64,000 bases of DNA from Providencia rettgeri (GCF_023205015.1 NZ_CP096258.1:310001-374000), one strand, 5' to 3'. Counted from the stretch's first letter, positions 9,978-19,921 are shown. Notes: generated by a model from the sequence alone, not told the origin. Numbers and translations are program-made.

Positions 9978-10084
9978 GACTAAGGTTGTTGCTAAAGGGT
10001 AATATTACTTGTGAAACTTCTCGACTGAGATTTTCTAGTGTTGGTTAAACTAGATTAGTTAAAATAATCCGATAGCGATATTAA

Positions 10085-11422
10085 ATGATGTCAAAGGATA
10101 ACAGATTGAATAATAAATTGCCCTATAAAGAAACACGTTTAACGCATGATGAGCGAAGCCATCAACTAACGAACATTAATGTCTGGACTCCAGATAGCCA
10201 GTGGTTAGCGTACGATATACGACCAAATGGTAGTTCTTTTACAGGTTTATCTATAGAAAAAATTCATGTAAAAACACGGCAAGTTGTTGAGGTTTATCGT
10301 GCAAGTCATGGGGCTCACGTGGGGGTGGTAACTGTAAGTCCTCAACCACCAATTCAATATGCGTTTATACATGGCCCTGAGTACCCAGATGATCAGTGGC
10401 AATATGATTTTCACCACCGGAGAGGGGTGTATGTTAAAGACGAGCAATTAAACGTCGCCCACTCCATTGATGCAATGTGTATTACTCCTCCTTATTTAGT
10501 GGGGGCGTTACGTGGGGGCACTCATGTTCACGTTTTCAGTCCAGACGGAAAGTGGCTGAGTTTTACATATAACGACCATGTTATGCACGAATTAGATGTG
10601 CAATTAGATCAACGGAATGTTGCGATTGCTGTACCTATCGGTCCTATCAATGTAAACCCCAAAAAACATGTTCGAGAATATAATGGTGACTACTTTTGTT
10701 GTGTTGTGACCCAGACTACACCGCAGCCTAAAGCTAACAGTGATGAAATTAGCCGTGCATACGAAGAGGGTTGGGTAGGTCAAAAAGGCTATCAAAAACA
10801 GAGTGGGGAATGGCAGGAAAGAGCCTTGGTATTTATTGGTGATACTCATTCTACAAATGGTGAAATTATTCCTGAGATCTACATTGTTGATTTGCCTTCA
10901 CAGCTTGAGGATTACATGATTGCAGGGGAATTTCCTATCCAAGGAACAGAATCGAGCATGCCTTCCCCTCCTAGGGGGATACTGCAAAGGCGCTTAACTT
11001 ATACACAGGATAAAAAATTTCCTGGTTTAGCAAAACAACCTCGACATTGGCTTAGAACTTCTCCAGATGGTAAATCAATCGCTTGTTTGATGAATGATGA
11101 TGACGGTAATGCTCAATTATGGTTAGTTGATACGCTAACTGGAACACAAAGGCAAATAACACACGGTTCTTCGCCACTTCAGTCTGCTTTTAACTGGGAT
11201 AGTAAAGGAGAGCACATCTGCTTTATTCGTGATAATAGCGTCATGTATTGTCATGTTGTGACTGGAACTATGCAAAAACTAACAGAATGGACGGAGCTTG
11301 CCCCTGTTGCCGATGCCGTTGTATTTTCACCTAATGATGAGTTGATCGCATTCATGCGTGATATTGATGGATTTAGACAGATTTATACCGTAGAAACGGG
11401 TTTAAAGCGGCAAATAAAATAA
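10085..11422 (+). CDS. yidR: YidR-like DUF3748 beta-propeller protein
   Basis: Resembles E. coli YidR (DUF3748), a TolB-like propeller protein of unknown function. The 445 residues contain repeated WxPDSxxLAY-type blades: WTPDSQWLAYDIRP near 35, FSPDGKWLSFTYN near 150, SPDGKSIACLMNDDDG near 330 and FSPNDELIAFMRD near 418. No signal peptide is evident at the annotated start, so it appears cytoplasmic, and no catalytic motif is visible. Two adjacent ATG codons could start it. It is close to a YidQ-like lipoprotein gene and yidE, the neighbours it has in E. coli. Confidence 0.85.
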   Translation: MMSKDNRLNNKLPYKETRLTHDERSHQLTNINVWTPDSQWLAYDIRPNGSSFTGLSIEKIHVKTRQVVEVYRASHGAHVGVVTVSPQPPIQYAFIHGPEYPDDQWQYDFHHRRGVYVKDEQLNVAHSIDAMCITPPYLVGALRGGTHVHVFSPDGKWLSFTYNDHVMHELDVQLDQRNVAIAVPIGPINVNPKKHVREYNGDYFCCVVTQTTPQPKANSDEISRAYEEGWVGQKGYQKQSGEWQERALVFIGDTHSTNGEIIPEIYIVDLPSQLEDYMIAGEFPIQGTESSMPSPPRGILQRRLTYTQDKKFPGLAKQPRHWLRTSPDGKSIACLMNDDDGNAQLWLVDTLTGTQRQITHGSSPLQSAFNWDSKGEHICFIRDNSVMYCHVVTGTMQKLTEWTELAPVADAVVFSPNDELIAFMRDIDGFRQIYTVETGLKRQIK

Positions 11423-11721
11423 TCAGATTACTATAATAACGGATAAAAAAGTTAGGATTGACTTTTTTATTCGTAATTGTTTTTATTATATTCCAATAAA
11501 AAACTCAATCATTTAATTGTTAATTATTTACATGTAGAACATGTAGATGCTTACAAATAGAATATTTAAAGTTAAGAAAAATTCTTGTCATAATAAATTA
11601 ATAATTAAAGTAATATTACATAAATGATTTGCCAGAACTTAGTTAGGTTAAAAATAATGTATTAACAAATACATTTAGTACACAATCATATTTTAATTAT
11701 AAACGTTCGATTACTTCTGGA
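11423..11721. other. AT-rich intergenic region between yidR and yidQ
   Basis: About 300 bp of very AT-rich sequence between two convergent genes. Apart from the A/T hairpin at its left end I see no gene, RNA or operator. Confidence 0.4.
11443..11470 (+). terminator. Possible terminator after yidR
   Basis: A 10-bp inverted repeat ATAAAAAAGT / ACTTTTTTAT with an 8-nt loop, made almost only of A-T pairs, lies 21 bp after the yidR-like stop. The stem is weak for an intrinsic terminator. Confidence 0.4.
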
Positions 11722-12036
11722 CTACTTTTTCGTTTTATCTTTATTTTCAAGTTCTTCTATACGTTTTTTGGGGGAGTCAGCTTTATCGTCATTATCTGAT
11801 TTGGCGTAATCTAAAGGAATTAAAAGAGTATCCATAACAACAGAAAAAGGTAAATCAATAGCAAGTAAAGGTTTGATGACCCAACCCGTTTCATCATCTT
11901 TAATCATTTTAATACTATTTTTAGAACCAGGGTAATAACCTTCTGACGGGCCCGCATGAGTCATAATACTCGAGCAACCACTCAAAATAAGAGGTGCGAT
12001 AAGGAAACAGAATCGTATTGAAATTAAACTCGGCAT
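11722..12036 (-). CDS. yidQ: YceK/YidQ family lipoprotein
   Basis: Small lipoprotein of 104 residues. The N-terminus is a type II signal peptide with lipobox LSGC and lipidated Cys21. Residues 25-50 carry the family's Gly/Tyr/Pro patch (GPSEGYYPG), and the segment IDLPFSVVMDTLLIPLDYA matches the YceK/YidQ C-terminal motif. The charged tail after it is probably disordered. Ser follows the lipidated Cys, so an outer-membrane location is expected. Function is unknown. In E. coli yidQ lies between yidR and ibpA, and here it lies between yidR and yidE. Confidence 0.85.
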   Translation of the reverse strand: MPSLISIRFCFLIAPLILSGCSSIMTHAGPSEGYYPGSKNSIKMIKDDETGWVIKPLLAIDLPFSVVMDTLLIPLDYAKSDNDDKADSPKKRIEELENKDKTKK

Positions 12037-12417
12037 AGACGTCGTTAACCTGTATTTAGCTTGTTATTCCTAATGTTGACTTATAATAACGAAAAACAAG
12101 AAATTCACAATAATGGCGTCATATTATTATTTTATTTAACTGTATGTATTTTTTTAGTTAATAGTTTTCTTGTAGCTATTAACTAAAAATGTTTACCTTC
12201 AGTATCTATTCGATGAATGGTAAATAACGTTAAGAAATAAAGACATACTATTTTATATTTGTTATCAGTTTGAAAATTCTAAAAAAATAGGTCATTTATT
12301 CATTCTGAACTGTGCTCTATGGCACATATTACCCTCAGGCTATTTGGCATAATCGATTCAGTAGTCTGTTTTATCGCCTATTTGGGTGTGTTTAATGGGT
12401 AACTTGTCGTCAAAAGG
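12037..12417. other. Intergenic region between yidQ and yidE, with a 14-bp inverted repeat
   Basis: This 381-bp AT-rich region separates divergent genes. It contains a perfect 14-bp inverted repeat, TTTTTAGTTAATAG at 12151-12164 and CTATTAACTAAAAA at 12176-12189, around an 11-nt spacer. A strong ribosome-binding sequence, AAAAGGATGTGGTCT, precedes yidE. The ibpA and ibpB chaperone genes that occupy this interval in E. coli are absent. Confidence 0.55.
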
Positions 12418-14085
12418 ATGTGGTCTATGAGTGAGTTAGCTCTTACTGTAAGTTTGTTGGCGTTAGCTGCTGCTTTAGGGCTATGGATTGGTAATTGGAA
12501 AATCCGTAGTGTTGGGCTGGGTATTGGTGGTGTCCTATTTGGGGGGATCATCGTTGGGCATTTTGCCCAAAGTTACGGCTTACAACTGAATAAAGACATG
12601 CTGCATTTTATTCAAGAGTTTGGCTTGATACTGTTTGTATACACGATTGGTATTCAGGTCGGGCCTGGTTTTTTCTCTTCTTTACGTGTTTCTGGCCTAA
12701 AATTAAATGGCTTCGCACTAATGGTGGTTGTCTTAGGTGCGGTGGTAACGGCAATTATATATAAAGTTGCGAATATCCCATTACCTATTATTTTAGGTAT
12801 TTTTTCAGGTGCAGTCACGAATACCCCATCTTTAGGTGCTGGTCAGCAAATTTTATCTGATTTAGGCTCTGATCCTAACCTTGTTGACCAGATGGGGATG
12901 GGTTATGCCATGGCATATCCTATGGGGATTTGTGGCATATTATTAGTGATGTGGTTAGTACGCATTATTTTTAGGATCTCAGTAGATAAAGAAGCTTCCG
13001 CATTTAATAGTTCTAACTTTCAACAGCGCGACTCTCTGCAGACTATGAATATTGCCATTCGTAACGCTAATCTTGATGGCTTAATGATGCAAGACATCCC
13101 ACTACTTGGTAGCGAAGCGATTGTTTGTTCAAGATTAAAACGTGGAGATATGCTTGTTGTCCCTCAGCCCACAACAGAGATCCATTTAGGGGATCTATTG
13201 CACGTTGTTGGTTTGAAAGACGATTTAAATAAAGTTCGCTTAATATTAGGTGAGGAAGTTGATGCATCCCTTTCGACATCAAGCTCTATTTTGCATTCCG
13301 TTCGTGTAGTAGTCACGAATGATGCCGTATTAAGTAAAAGGCTTAAAGACTTAAATTTAAAACAAAAATATGACGTTGTTGTTACACGATTAAATCGTAC
13401 GGGTATTGATTTAGTGGCTAATAACAATTCAGTTTTACAATTTGGCGATATTTTAAATATTGTTGGGCGTCCTGAGTCAATTGAAGCTGTCACTGCTTTG
13501 TTAGGCAATGCGAAACAAAAACTACAGCAAGTTCAAATGTTACCTGTGTTCCTTGGAATAGGGCTTGGGGTTGTACTGGGGTCAATACCTGTTTTTGTTC
13601 CAGGTTTTCCTGCAGCGCTAAAACTTGGATTAGCGGGAGGTCCATTAGTTGTTGCATTAATTCTAGGCCGTATAGGGACGATCGGGCGTTTATATTGGTT
13701 TATGCCTCCGAGTGCAAATTTGGCGTTGAGAGAGCTGGGAATTGTCATGTTCCTCGCTGTGGTAGGGCTCAATTCTGGTGGTGGCTTCATTGATACTTTA
13801 ATTAAAGGCGATGGGCTGACGTGGATTGGCTATGGGTTATTGATCACGTTTGTGCCGCTATTTATTACAGGTGTTGTCGCTCGAATTTTTGGCAAAATGA
13901 ACTATCTGAGCCTTTGCGGGGTGCTAGCGGGTTCCATGACGGATCCGCCTGCATTAGCATTCGCAAATAATATTCATGCGACCAGCGGCGCGCCCGCATT
14001 ATCTTATGCAACAGTTTATCCATTAGCGATGTTTTTAAGGATTATTTCGCCTCAATTGCTGGCCATTTTATTTTGGGCTGTTTAG
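12418..14085 (+). CDS. yidE: AspT/YidE/YbjL family transporter YidE
   Basis: Predicted inner-membrane antiporter of 555 residues (E. coli YidE 553). Two hydrophobic blocks of about five to six membrane segments each (1-185 and 375-555) flank two soluble RCK_C/TrkA-C regulatory domains (about 195-365). The second block carries the family motif AGSMTDPPALAFAN near 502, matching AGAVTNTPSLGAGQQ near 137 in the first block, an internal repeat typical of AspT-type aspartate/alanine exchangers. The substrate is unknown. An earlier codon, ATG at 12418, is used; MSELALT two codons later is an equally good start. Confidence 0.93.
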   Translation: MWSMSELALTVSLLALAAALGLWIGNWKIRSVGLGIGGVLFGGIIVGHFAQSYGLQLNKDMLHFIQEFGLILFVYTIGIQVGPGFFSSLRVSGLKLNGFALMVVVLGAVVTAIIYKVANIPLPIILGIFSGAVTNTPSLGAGQQILSDLGSDPNLVDQMGMGYAMAYPMGICGILLVMWLVRIIFRISVDKEASAFNSSNFQQRDSLQTMNIAIRNANLDGLMMQDIPLLGSEAIVCSRLKRGDMLVVPQPTTEIHLGDLLHVVGLKDDLNKVRLILGEEVDASLSTSSSILHSVRVVVTNDAVLSKRLKDLNLKQKYDVVVTRLNRTGIDLVANNNSVLQFGDILNIVGRPESIEAVTALLGNAKQKLQQVQMLPVFLGIGLGVVLGSIPVFVPGFPAALKLGLAGGPLVVALILGRIGTIGRLYWFMPPSANLALRELGIVMFLAVVGLNSGGGFIDTLIKGDGLTWIGYGLLITFVPLFITGVVARIFGKMNYLSLCGVLAGSMTDPPALAFANNIHATSGAPALSYATVYPLAMFLRIISPQLLAILFWAV

Positions 14086-14402
14086 TTAAATGTGATAATC
14101 CATTTGATGAATAACTAACACTGTTTAAGGCTTGTTTTTCAATTGGATAGGTGAGTATTCTGATGGATGTAGAAGAAGGCCATTAAAAAGTATCACGATA
14201 TATAGGGGCAAAAAGTGCTTTTGTTCAAGCAATAACCAAATTGAAAAGATGTTCTAATGGTTCTGAATGATATTCGTATTGAAAAATTAATTTGATTTCA
14301 ATTACGGAGTTCTCGCTAATTTTAGCCCTTTCTATATGAAAGGGCTTTTTTTTACCTAAAAATTGCAATGACAGGGTTAAAAGCCCTTTGTTATTTAGCA
14401 AC
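14086..14402. other. Intergenic region after yidE, possible small transcript
   Basis: The 317 bp between yidE and the convergent avtA hold no open reading frame of note. A strong terminator lies 240 bp after the yidE stop, so either yidE has a long 3' untranslated region or a separate short RNA ends here. I cannot identify a known RNA family. Confidence 0.4.
14324..14353 (+). terminator. Strong intrinsic terminator between yidE and avtA
   Basis: A perfect 9-bp stem AGCCCTTTC / GAAAGGGCT with a 5-nt loop is followed by eight T residues on the plus strand. Confidence 0.85.
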
Positions 14403-15659
14403 CTAACAGGTTACTTCTTGATACGCTTTTTCTAGTTCTTCAGCTAATATCTTGATCCCCTGTTCAATTTTTTCTGGTTCAGGGACATAGTTCATGCGCA
14501 TACATTGATGTGCATGTGGCCAATCTTGTTCGATACCGGGAAAGAAGTAGTGGCCAGGAACCATCAATACACCACGTTTTTTTAAGCGTTGGTATAATTC
14601 TAAGCTATTAATTGGCAAGCCTTTAAACCATAACCAAAGAAAAATAGCACCTTCAGGCTTATGAATTAAACATTTATCTTCTGGAATATAGCGGCGAATA
14701 ATTTCGATGGCTTCTTCCACTCGTTGCTTATAAAAAGGGCCAATGACATTCTTAGATAATGAGATAAGGTCATCTTTCTTAAGCATTTCTAACGCAAGTG
14801 CAGGGCCTATGCCACCTGGAGCAAGGCTGATAATGCCGTTCATGTTGCTAACGGCTTCAATGATTTCTTCATTAGCGATGATAATGCCGCATCGAGTTCC
14901 AGGTAAACCAAGTTTAGATAAACTCATACAAAGAATGACATTTTCGTTCCAAAATGGCGTAGCTTCGCTGAAGATAATGCCGGGGAAAGGAACGCCATAA
15001 GCATTGTCTATTAATAATGGGATATTATGTTGTTTAGCTAGTTTGTCTAAATGCTCAACTTCTTCATCTGTAATGACATTACCAGTTGGGTTTGTTGGGC
15101 GAGATACGCAAATAACACCAATGTCATCAGTCACTTCTAAAGTATTAAAATCTACACGGTACTTAAATTGACCATTAGGTAAAAACTCAATTTGCGGTTT
15201 ATTAGCCACAAATAAGTCGTCGTCTAGCCCTGAGTCTGCATAACCGACATATTCAGGGGCAAGAGGGAAGAGGACTTTACGAGTGATACCATCTTCAAAG
15301 CGACCGGCTAGCAAGTTAAATAGATAGAAAAAAGCACTCTGGCTGCCGTTAGATAGGGCAATATTTTTCGCGCTAATATTCCAACCTAGTTTTGCTTTTA
15401 GCGTTGCTGCAAGCGCTTTCAACATGGCATCTTTACCTTGAGGACCATCATAATTACATAAAGTGTCCGTCAATTGGCCATTAGCACACATTTCTGCTAA
15501 TAGATCTTGGAAATACTTATCCATTTCAGGGATATGAGCTGGATTGCCACCCCCTAACATAATGGAGCCAGGGGTTCTTATGCCGTCATTCAAGTCTTTC
15601 ATTAATAATGAAATGCCTGAATTTTGGGCAAATTTATTACCAAATTTAGAAAATATCAT
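14403..15659 (-). CDS. avtA: Valine--pyruvate transaminase AvtA
   Basis: PLP-dependent aminotransferase that interconverts valine and pyruvate with 2-oxoisovalerate and alanine. The 418 residues (E. coli 417) show fold-type I features: SNGSQSAFFYLFNLL at about 103-117 for phosphate binding, SRPTNPTGN at 186-194, DNAYGVPFPG at 218-227, and SLSKLGLPGTRCG with the Schiff-base Lys249. It is a single-gene unit, convergent with yidE and separated from tag. Confidence 0.95.
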   Translation of the reverse strand: MIFSKFGNKFAQNSGISLLMKDLNDGIRTPGSIMLGGGNPAHIPEMDKYFQDLLAEMCANGQLTDTLCNYDGPQGKDAMLKALAATLKAKLGWNISAKNIALSNGSQSAFFYLFNLLAGRFEDGITRKVLFPLAPEYVGYADSGLDDDLFVANKPQIEFLPNGQFKYRVDFNTLEVTDDIGVICVSRPTNPTGNVITDEEVEHLDKLAKQHNIPLLIDNAYGVPFPGIIFSEATPFWNENVILCMSLSKLGLPGTRCGIIIANEEIIEAVSNMNGIISLAPGGIGPALALEMLKKDDLISLSKNVIGPFYKQRVEEAIEIIRRYIPEDKCLIHKPEGAIFLWLWFKGLPINSLELYQRLKKRGVLMVPGHYFFPGIEQDWPHAHQCMRMNYVPEPEKIEQGIKILAEELEKAYQEVTC

Positions 15660-15864
15660 CGCATTTATTCACATATATTTATTAGATTGTTAATGGAATT
15701 TAAAACATACTCTGCTACTTCTCAGAGTTCAACCACCCATTCACATCTTTTTTTAATTTAAAATATCGAAAGTTTATAGTTGGCCGAGTTAAAATATTGC
15801 AATGTTAATGCAATGGTGGTTTATTTTTCTTTTTCTTTGGTAAGTTACACTGATAAAAACTAAT

Positions 15865-16428
15865 TTATTTAAATTGGCAACAATGCATTAAATGGTCATT
15901 TACCATGCCAGTCGCTTGCATAAATGCATAACAAGTGATTGAACCTACAAATTTAAAACCATGTTTTTTAAGTGCTTTGGAAAGAAGCTTAGACGTTTCA
16001 GTTTCCGTAGGAACTTGCGACGAATTTTCCCAAGCATTGACAATGGGGCGGCCATCAACAAATTGCCAAAGAAAAGTAGAAAAATCTTCACCATTGTCTT
16101 GCATCGCTAAATAGGCTTTTGCATTCGCGATAATCGCATTAATTTTGAGTCGGTTACGGATAATTCGAGTGTCTTGCATAAGTCGCTCAACATCATTCTC
16201 ATTCATTAATGCGATTTTTGTAGGATCGAAATGATGAAATAAATCACGATATCCTTGGCGTTTTTTTAAAATGGTGTACCAAGATAGCCCGGCTTGCTGG
16301 CCTTCAAGGCAAAGCATTTCAAATAATGCTAAGTTGCTATAATTGGGTTTACCCCATTCATGGTCGTGATAAGCGATATATTCAGGGTCTTGATTAACCC
16401 AATGGCAACGTGTCAGAGAAGTACCCAT
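15865..16428 (-). CDS. tag: DNA-3-methyladenine glycosylase I
   Basis: Constitutive base-excision enzyme that removes 3-methyladenine from alkylated DNA. The 187-residue protein has the Tag zinc ligands with the E. coli spacing: Cys8, His21, His179 and Cys183. The substrate pocket segment LCLEGQQAGLSW and the catalytic-region motif WENSSQVPT are present. Divergent from glyQ, an arrangement with tag close to glyQS and tRNA-Pro. Confidence 0.96.
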   Translation of the reverse strand: MGTSLTRCHWVNQDPEYIAYHDHEWGKPNYSNLALFEMLCLEGQQAGLSWYTILKKRQGYRDLFHHFDPTKIALMNENDVERLMQDTRIIRNRLKINAIIANAKAYLAMQDNGEDFSTFLWQFVDGRPIVNAWENSSQVPTETETSKLLSKALKKHGFKFVGSITCYAFMQATGMVNDHLMHCCQFK

Positions 16429-16630
16429 TTTTCATCCTTTTTACAGTTTCGATAACCTTGTTTCAAAAAACAAACCATTTATACTGTATAAATAACCAGC
16501 TTGAAAGGGGTGAAAGTATTTTTTTTTATTTTTAGAATAAATACAGACATATTCAATGCTGTATATCTTGCGGTCAAAGGGTATACTGGCGTACTTTCAT
16601 TAAATTTTACGTATCGCGTGCGGATCTAAC

Positions 16631-17539
16631 ATGCAAAAGTTTGATACCAAGACCTTCCAAGGTCTAATCCTGACATTACAGGACTACTGGGCGCGTCAAG
16701 GCTGTACCATTGTTCAACCATTGGACATGGAAGTCGGCGCCGGAACTTCTCACCCAATGACGTGTTTGCGTGCATTAGGCCCTGAGCCTATTGCTGCGGC
16801 TTATGTTCAACCATCTCGTCGACCTACTGATGGTCGTTATGGTGAAAACCCAAACCGTCTACAACACTATTATCAGTTTCAGGTGATCATTAAACCATCA
16901 CCCGACAATATCCAAGAATTATACCTAGGCTCTTTAAAAGAATTAGGTGTTGACCCAACCGTTCACGACATTCGCTTTGTTGAAGATAACTGGGAAAACC
17001 CAACCCTAGGGGCTTGGGGATTAGGTTGGGAAGTATGGCTTAACGGGATGGAAGTGACTCAGTTTACTTACTTCCAGCAGGTCGGTGGTCTTGAATGTAA
17101 ACCGGTAACGGGTGAAATTACATACGGCCTAGAACGCTTAGCTATGTATATTCAAGGCGTGGACAGCGTGTATGACCTTGTCTGGTGTGATGGCCCATTG
17201 GGTAAAACCACCTATGGTGATATTTATCATCAAAACGAAGTTGAGCAATCAACCTATAACTTCGAATACGCAAATGTAGATTTTCTTTTCAAATGTTTTG
17301 AAGAGTATGAAAAAGAAGCTCAACACTTGCTGGCTTTGGAAACACCACTTCCACTACCTGCATACGAACGTATTTTGAAAGCGGCTCATACTTTCAACCT
17401 ACTCGATGCACGTAAAGCCATTTCTGTTACTGAACGCCAACGCTATATTTTACGTATTCGTACCCTAACTAAAGGGGTTGCAGAAGCGTACTATGCTTCT
17501 CGTGAAGCGCTTGGATTCCCTATGTGTCATAAGAACTAA
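16631..17539 (+). CDS. glyQ: Glycyl-tRNA synthetase alpha subunit
   Basis: Catalytic alpha chain of the tetrameric (alpha2beta2) class II glycyl-tRNA synthetase, which makes glycyl-adenylate. The 302 residues match the E. coli length (303). Class II motifs are visible: motif 1 around QDYWARQGCTIVQPLDMEVG (17-36), motif 2 around RYGENPNRLQHYYQFQVI (76-93), and motif 3 GLERLAMYIQG (167-177). It is followed after 9 bp by glyS, with which it must form one transcript. Confidence 0.98.
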   Translation: MQKFDTKTFQGLILTLQDYWARQGCTIVQPLDMEVGAGTSHPMTCLRALGPEPIAAAYVQPSRRPTDGRYGENPNRLQHYYQFQVIIKPSPDNIQELYLGSLKELGVDPTVHDIRFVEDNWENPTLGAWGLGWEVWLNGMEVTQFTYFQQVGGLECKPVTGEITYGLERLAMYIQGVDSVYDLVWCDGPLGKTTYGDIYHQNEVEQSTYNFEYANVDFLFKCFEEYEKEAQHLLALETPLPLPAYERILKAAHTFNLLDARKAISVTERQRYILRIRTLTKGVAEAYYASREALGFPMCHKN

Positions 17540-17548
17540 GAGGCTGTC

Positions 17549-19618
17549 ATGACTCAACAGACTTTCCTTGTGGAAATCGGCACCGAAGAGTTACCGCCGA
17601 AGGCTCTTCGTTCATTAGCTGAATCATTTGCTGCAAATTTTACGGCTGAACTTGATGGTGCTGATATCGCTCATGGTGCAGTAACGTGGTTTGCTGCCCC
17701 TCGTCGTCTAGCACTTAAAGTCGCTGATTTAGCGGCTTCACAGCCAGACCGTGAAGTTGAAAAACGCGGCCCTGCTATCTCTCAGGCGTTTGGTCCAGAT
17801 GGCCAACCGACTAAAGCCGCTGAAGGCTGGGCTCGTGGTTGTGGTATTACCGTTGATCAAGCTGAGCGTTTGACGACCGATAAAGGCGAATGGCTACTGT
17901 ATCGTGCTCAAGTAAAAGGGCAGGCTGTCAGCGAATTATTGGTTGATATGACTAGCCGCGCGCTCGCAAAACTACCCATTCCTAAATTAATGCGCTGGGC
18001 TGATAAAGACACTCAATTCGTTCGTCCTGTTCATACCGTCACATTACTACTAGGTAGCGATGTTATTGATGGTGAAATCTTAGGTATCAAGAGCGGGCGC
18101 ACGATTCGTGGTCACCGTTTCATGGGTGAATCTGAATTTACTATTGATAATGCGGAACAATATCCAGCCATTTTACGTGAACGCGGTAAAGTCATGGCGG
18201 ATTACGCAGAACGTAAAGCGGTTATTAAAGCAGATGCGGAAAAAGCAGCTCAGGCTCTTGGTGGCCAAGCTGACTTAACAGATAGCTTGCTTGAAGAAGT
18301 GACGTCATTGGTTGAATGGCCAGTCGTTTTAACGGCTAAATTTGAAGAGAAATTCTTAGAGGTTCCTTCAGAAGCGCTCGTTTACACCATGAAAGGGGAC
18401 CAAAAATATTTCCCAGTTTATGATAAGACTGGCAAGCTAATGCCTAACTTTATCTTTGTGGCCAATATTGAGTCTTCTGACCCTCAGCAAATCATTTCAG
18501 GTAACGAAAAAGTTGTGCGTCCACGTTTAGCGGATGCCGAATTTTTCTTTAAGACTGACCGTAAACAACGTTTGGAAGATAACTTACCACGCCTAGAAAC
18601 CGTATTGTTCCAGAAACAATTAGGTACACTGCGTGATAAAACCGACCGTTTAGAAGCATTAGCTGGCTGGATTGCGAGCAAAATTGGTGCGGATGTCAAT
18701 CATGCTACACGAGCTGGCTTATTAGCGAAATGTGACTTAATGACTAACATGGTGTTTGAGTTCACAGACACTCAAGGCGTTATGGGAATGCACTACGCAC
18801 GCCATGATGGTGAGTCAGAAGATGTTGCATTAGCTTTAAAAGAGCAGTACCAACCGCGTTTCTCAGGGGATGCACTTCCATCAACTGACGTTTCAGCTGC
18901 ATTAGCACTGGCTGAAAAAATGGATACGCTTGCGGGTATTTTTGGTATCGGTCAACATCCTAAAGGCGATAAAGACCCATTTGCTCTGCGCCGTGCTGCG
19001 TTAGGCGTCTTACGCATTATCGTTGAAAAAGGCTATCAGCTTGATCTCGTTGAAATGACAGAAGAAGCGGCTCGCTTATACGGTGATAAATTAACCAATG
19101 ACAATGTGGTGAGTGACGTTGTTGAGTTCATGCTTGGCCGTTTCCGTTCTTGGTATCAAGAATTAGGCTATAGCATTGATACCATTCAAGCGGTATTAGC
19201 TCGTCACCCAACACAACCAGCTGACTTTGATGCACGAGTGAAAGCCGTTACTCACTTCCGTTCATTAGACGAAGCACAGGCTCTTGCAGCGGCAAATAAA
19301 CGTGTTTCCAATATTCTGAGCAAATCAGAAGAAAAACTTGCGGACAACGTTTTAGCCTCTGTTCTAAAAATGCCTGAAGAAGTCAAACTGGCGACTCACG
19401 TTGTGGTATTACAAGATAAGCTTGCGCCAATGTTTGCAGAAAGGAATTATCAAGAGGCTTTAGTTGAATTAGCTTCTTTACGCGATATCGTGGATGAATT
19501 CTTTGCAAATGTGATGGTAATGGATGAAGACCAAGCGGTTCGTATTAACCGTTTGACACTATTAAGCCAGTTACGTGAGTTATTCTTAAGAGTAGCGGAT
19601 ATTTCTTTACTGCAATAG
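17549..19618 (+). CDS. glyS: Glycyl-tRNA synthetase beta subunit
   Basis: Beta chain that binds tRNA-Gly in the alpha2beta2 synthetase. The 689 residues equal the E. coli protein and start with the family signature FLVEIGTEELPPKALRSLA. The HD-like region (HYARHDGESEDVALALKEQY) and the C-terminal anticodon-binding DALR-like domain ending in RLTLLSQLRELFLRVADISLLQ are intact (shown here only as the family landmark). Tandem with glyQ, 9 bp apart. Confidence 0.98.
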   Translation: MTQQTFLVEIGTEELPPKALRSLAESFAANFTAELDGADIAHGAVTWFAAPRRLALKVADLAASQPDREVEKRGPAISQAFGPDGQPTKAAEGWARGCGITVDQAERLTTDKGEWLLYRAQVKGQAVSELLVDMTSRALAKLPIPKLMRWADKDTQFVRPVHTVTLLLGSDVIDGEILGIKSGRTIRGHRFMGESEFTIDNAEQYPAILRERGKVMADYAERKAVIKADAEKAAQALGGQADLTDSLLEEVTSLVEWPVVLTAKFEEKFLEVPSEALVYTMKGDQKYFPVYDKTGKLMPNFIFVANIESSDPQQIISGNEKVVRPRLADAEFFFKTDRKQRLEDNLPRLETVLFQKQLGTLRDKTDRLEALAGWIASKIGADVNHATRAGLLAKCDLMTNMVFEFTDTQGVMGMHYARHDGESEDVALALKEQYQPRFSGDALPSTDVSAALALAEKMDTLAGIFGIGQHPKGDKDPFALRRAALGVLRIIVEKGYQLDLVEMTEEAARLYGDKLTNDNVVSDVVEFMLGRFRSWYQELGYSIDTIQAVLARHPTQPADFDARVKAVTHFRSLDEAQALAAANKRVSNILSKSEEKLADNVLASVLKMPEEVKLATHVVVLQDKLAPMFAERNYQEALVELASLRDIVDEFFANVMVMDEDQAVRINRLTLLSQLRELFLRVADISLLQ

Positions 19619-19797
19619 GCTTAAAATTGAGTTATTAGCGTGTTGTTAATGCTATTTTTATAAACTCTAACCTGTTTGATAAATAAGCACTAAAATATTT
19701 TAGTGCTTATTTTTTGCTTTAAATAAGGCGAGTTGCATATAAACCTTACCATTTTGGTGGTTTTATCGGCAAACGAACAGAATTGGCGAAAAATGGG

Positions 19798-19826
19798 TTG
19801 ACGACCTCCGTTCTTGGCAGTATTAT
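19798..19826 (+). promoter_or_regulatory. Promoter of the tRNA-Pro gene
   Basis: The -35 box TTGACG at 19798-19803 and -10 box TATTAT at 19821-19826 are separated by exactly 17 bp. The mature tRNA begins 13 bp after the -10 box, so the leader would be only a few bases. Confidence 0.8.
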
Positions 19827-19838
19827 TCACACCGTTTT

Positions 19839-19915
19839 CGGCGAGTAGCGCAGCTTGGTAGCGCAACTGGTTTGGGACCAGTGGGTCGGAGGTTCGAATC
19901 CTCTCTCGCCGACCA
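19839..19915 (+). tRNA. proM: tRNA-Pro (anticodon UGG)
   Basis: A complete 77-nt tRNA with encoded CCA. The acceptor stem CGGCGAG pairs with CTCGCCG, the anticodon loop TTTGGGA presents TGG between stems ACTGG and CCAGT, and the T-arm is GGAGG TTCGAAT CCTCT. The unusual C at position 1 and overall sequence match E. coli proline tRNAs. It has its own promoter and terminator. Confidence 0.97.
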
Positions 19916-19921
19916 AATTCT

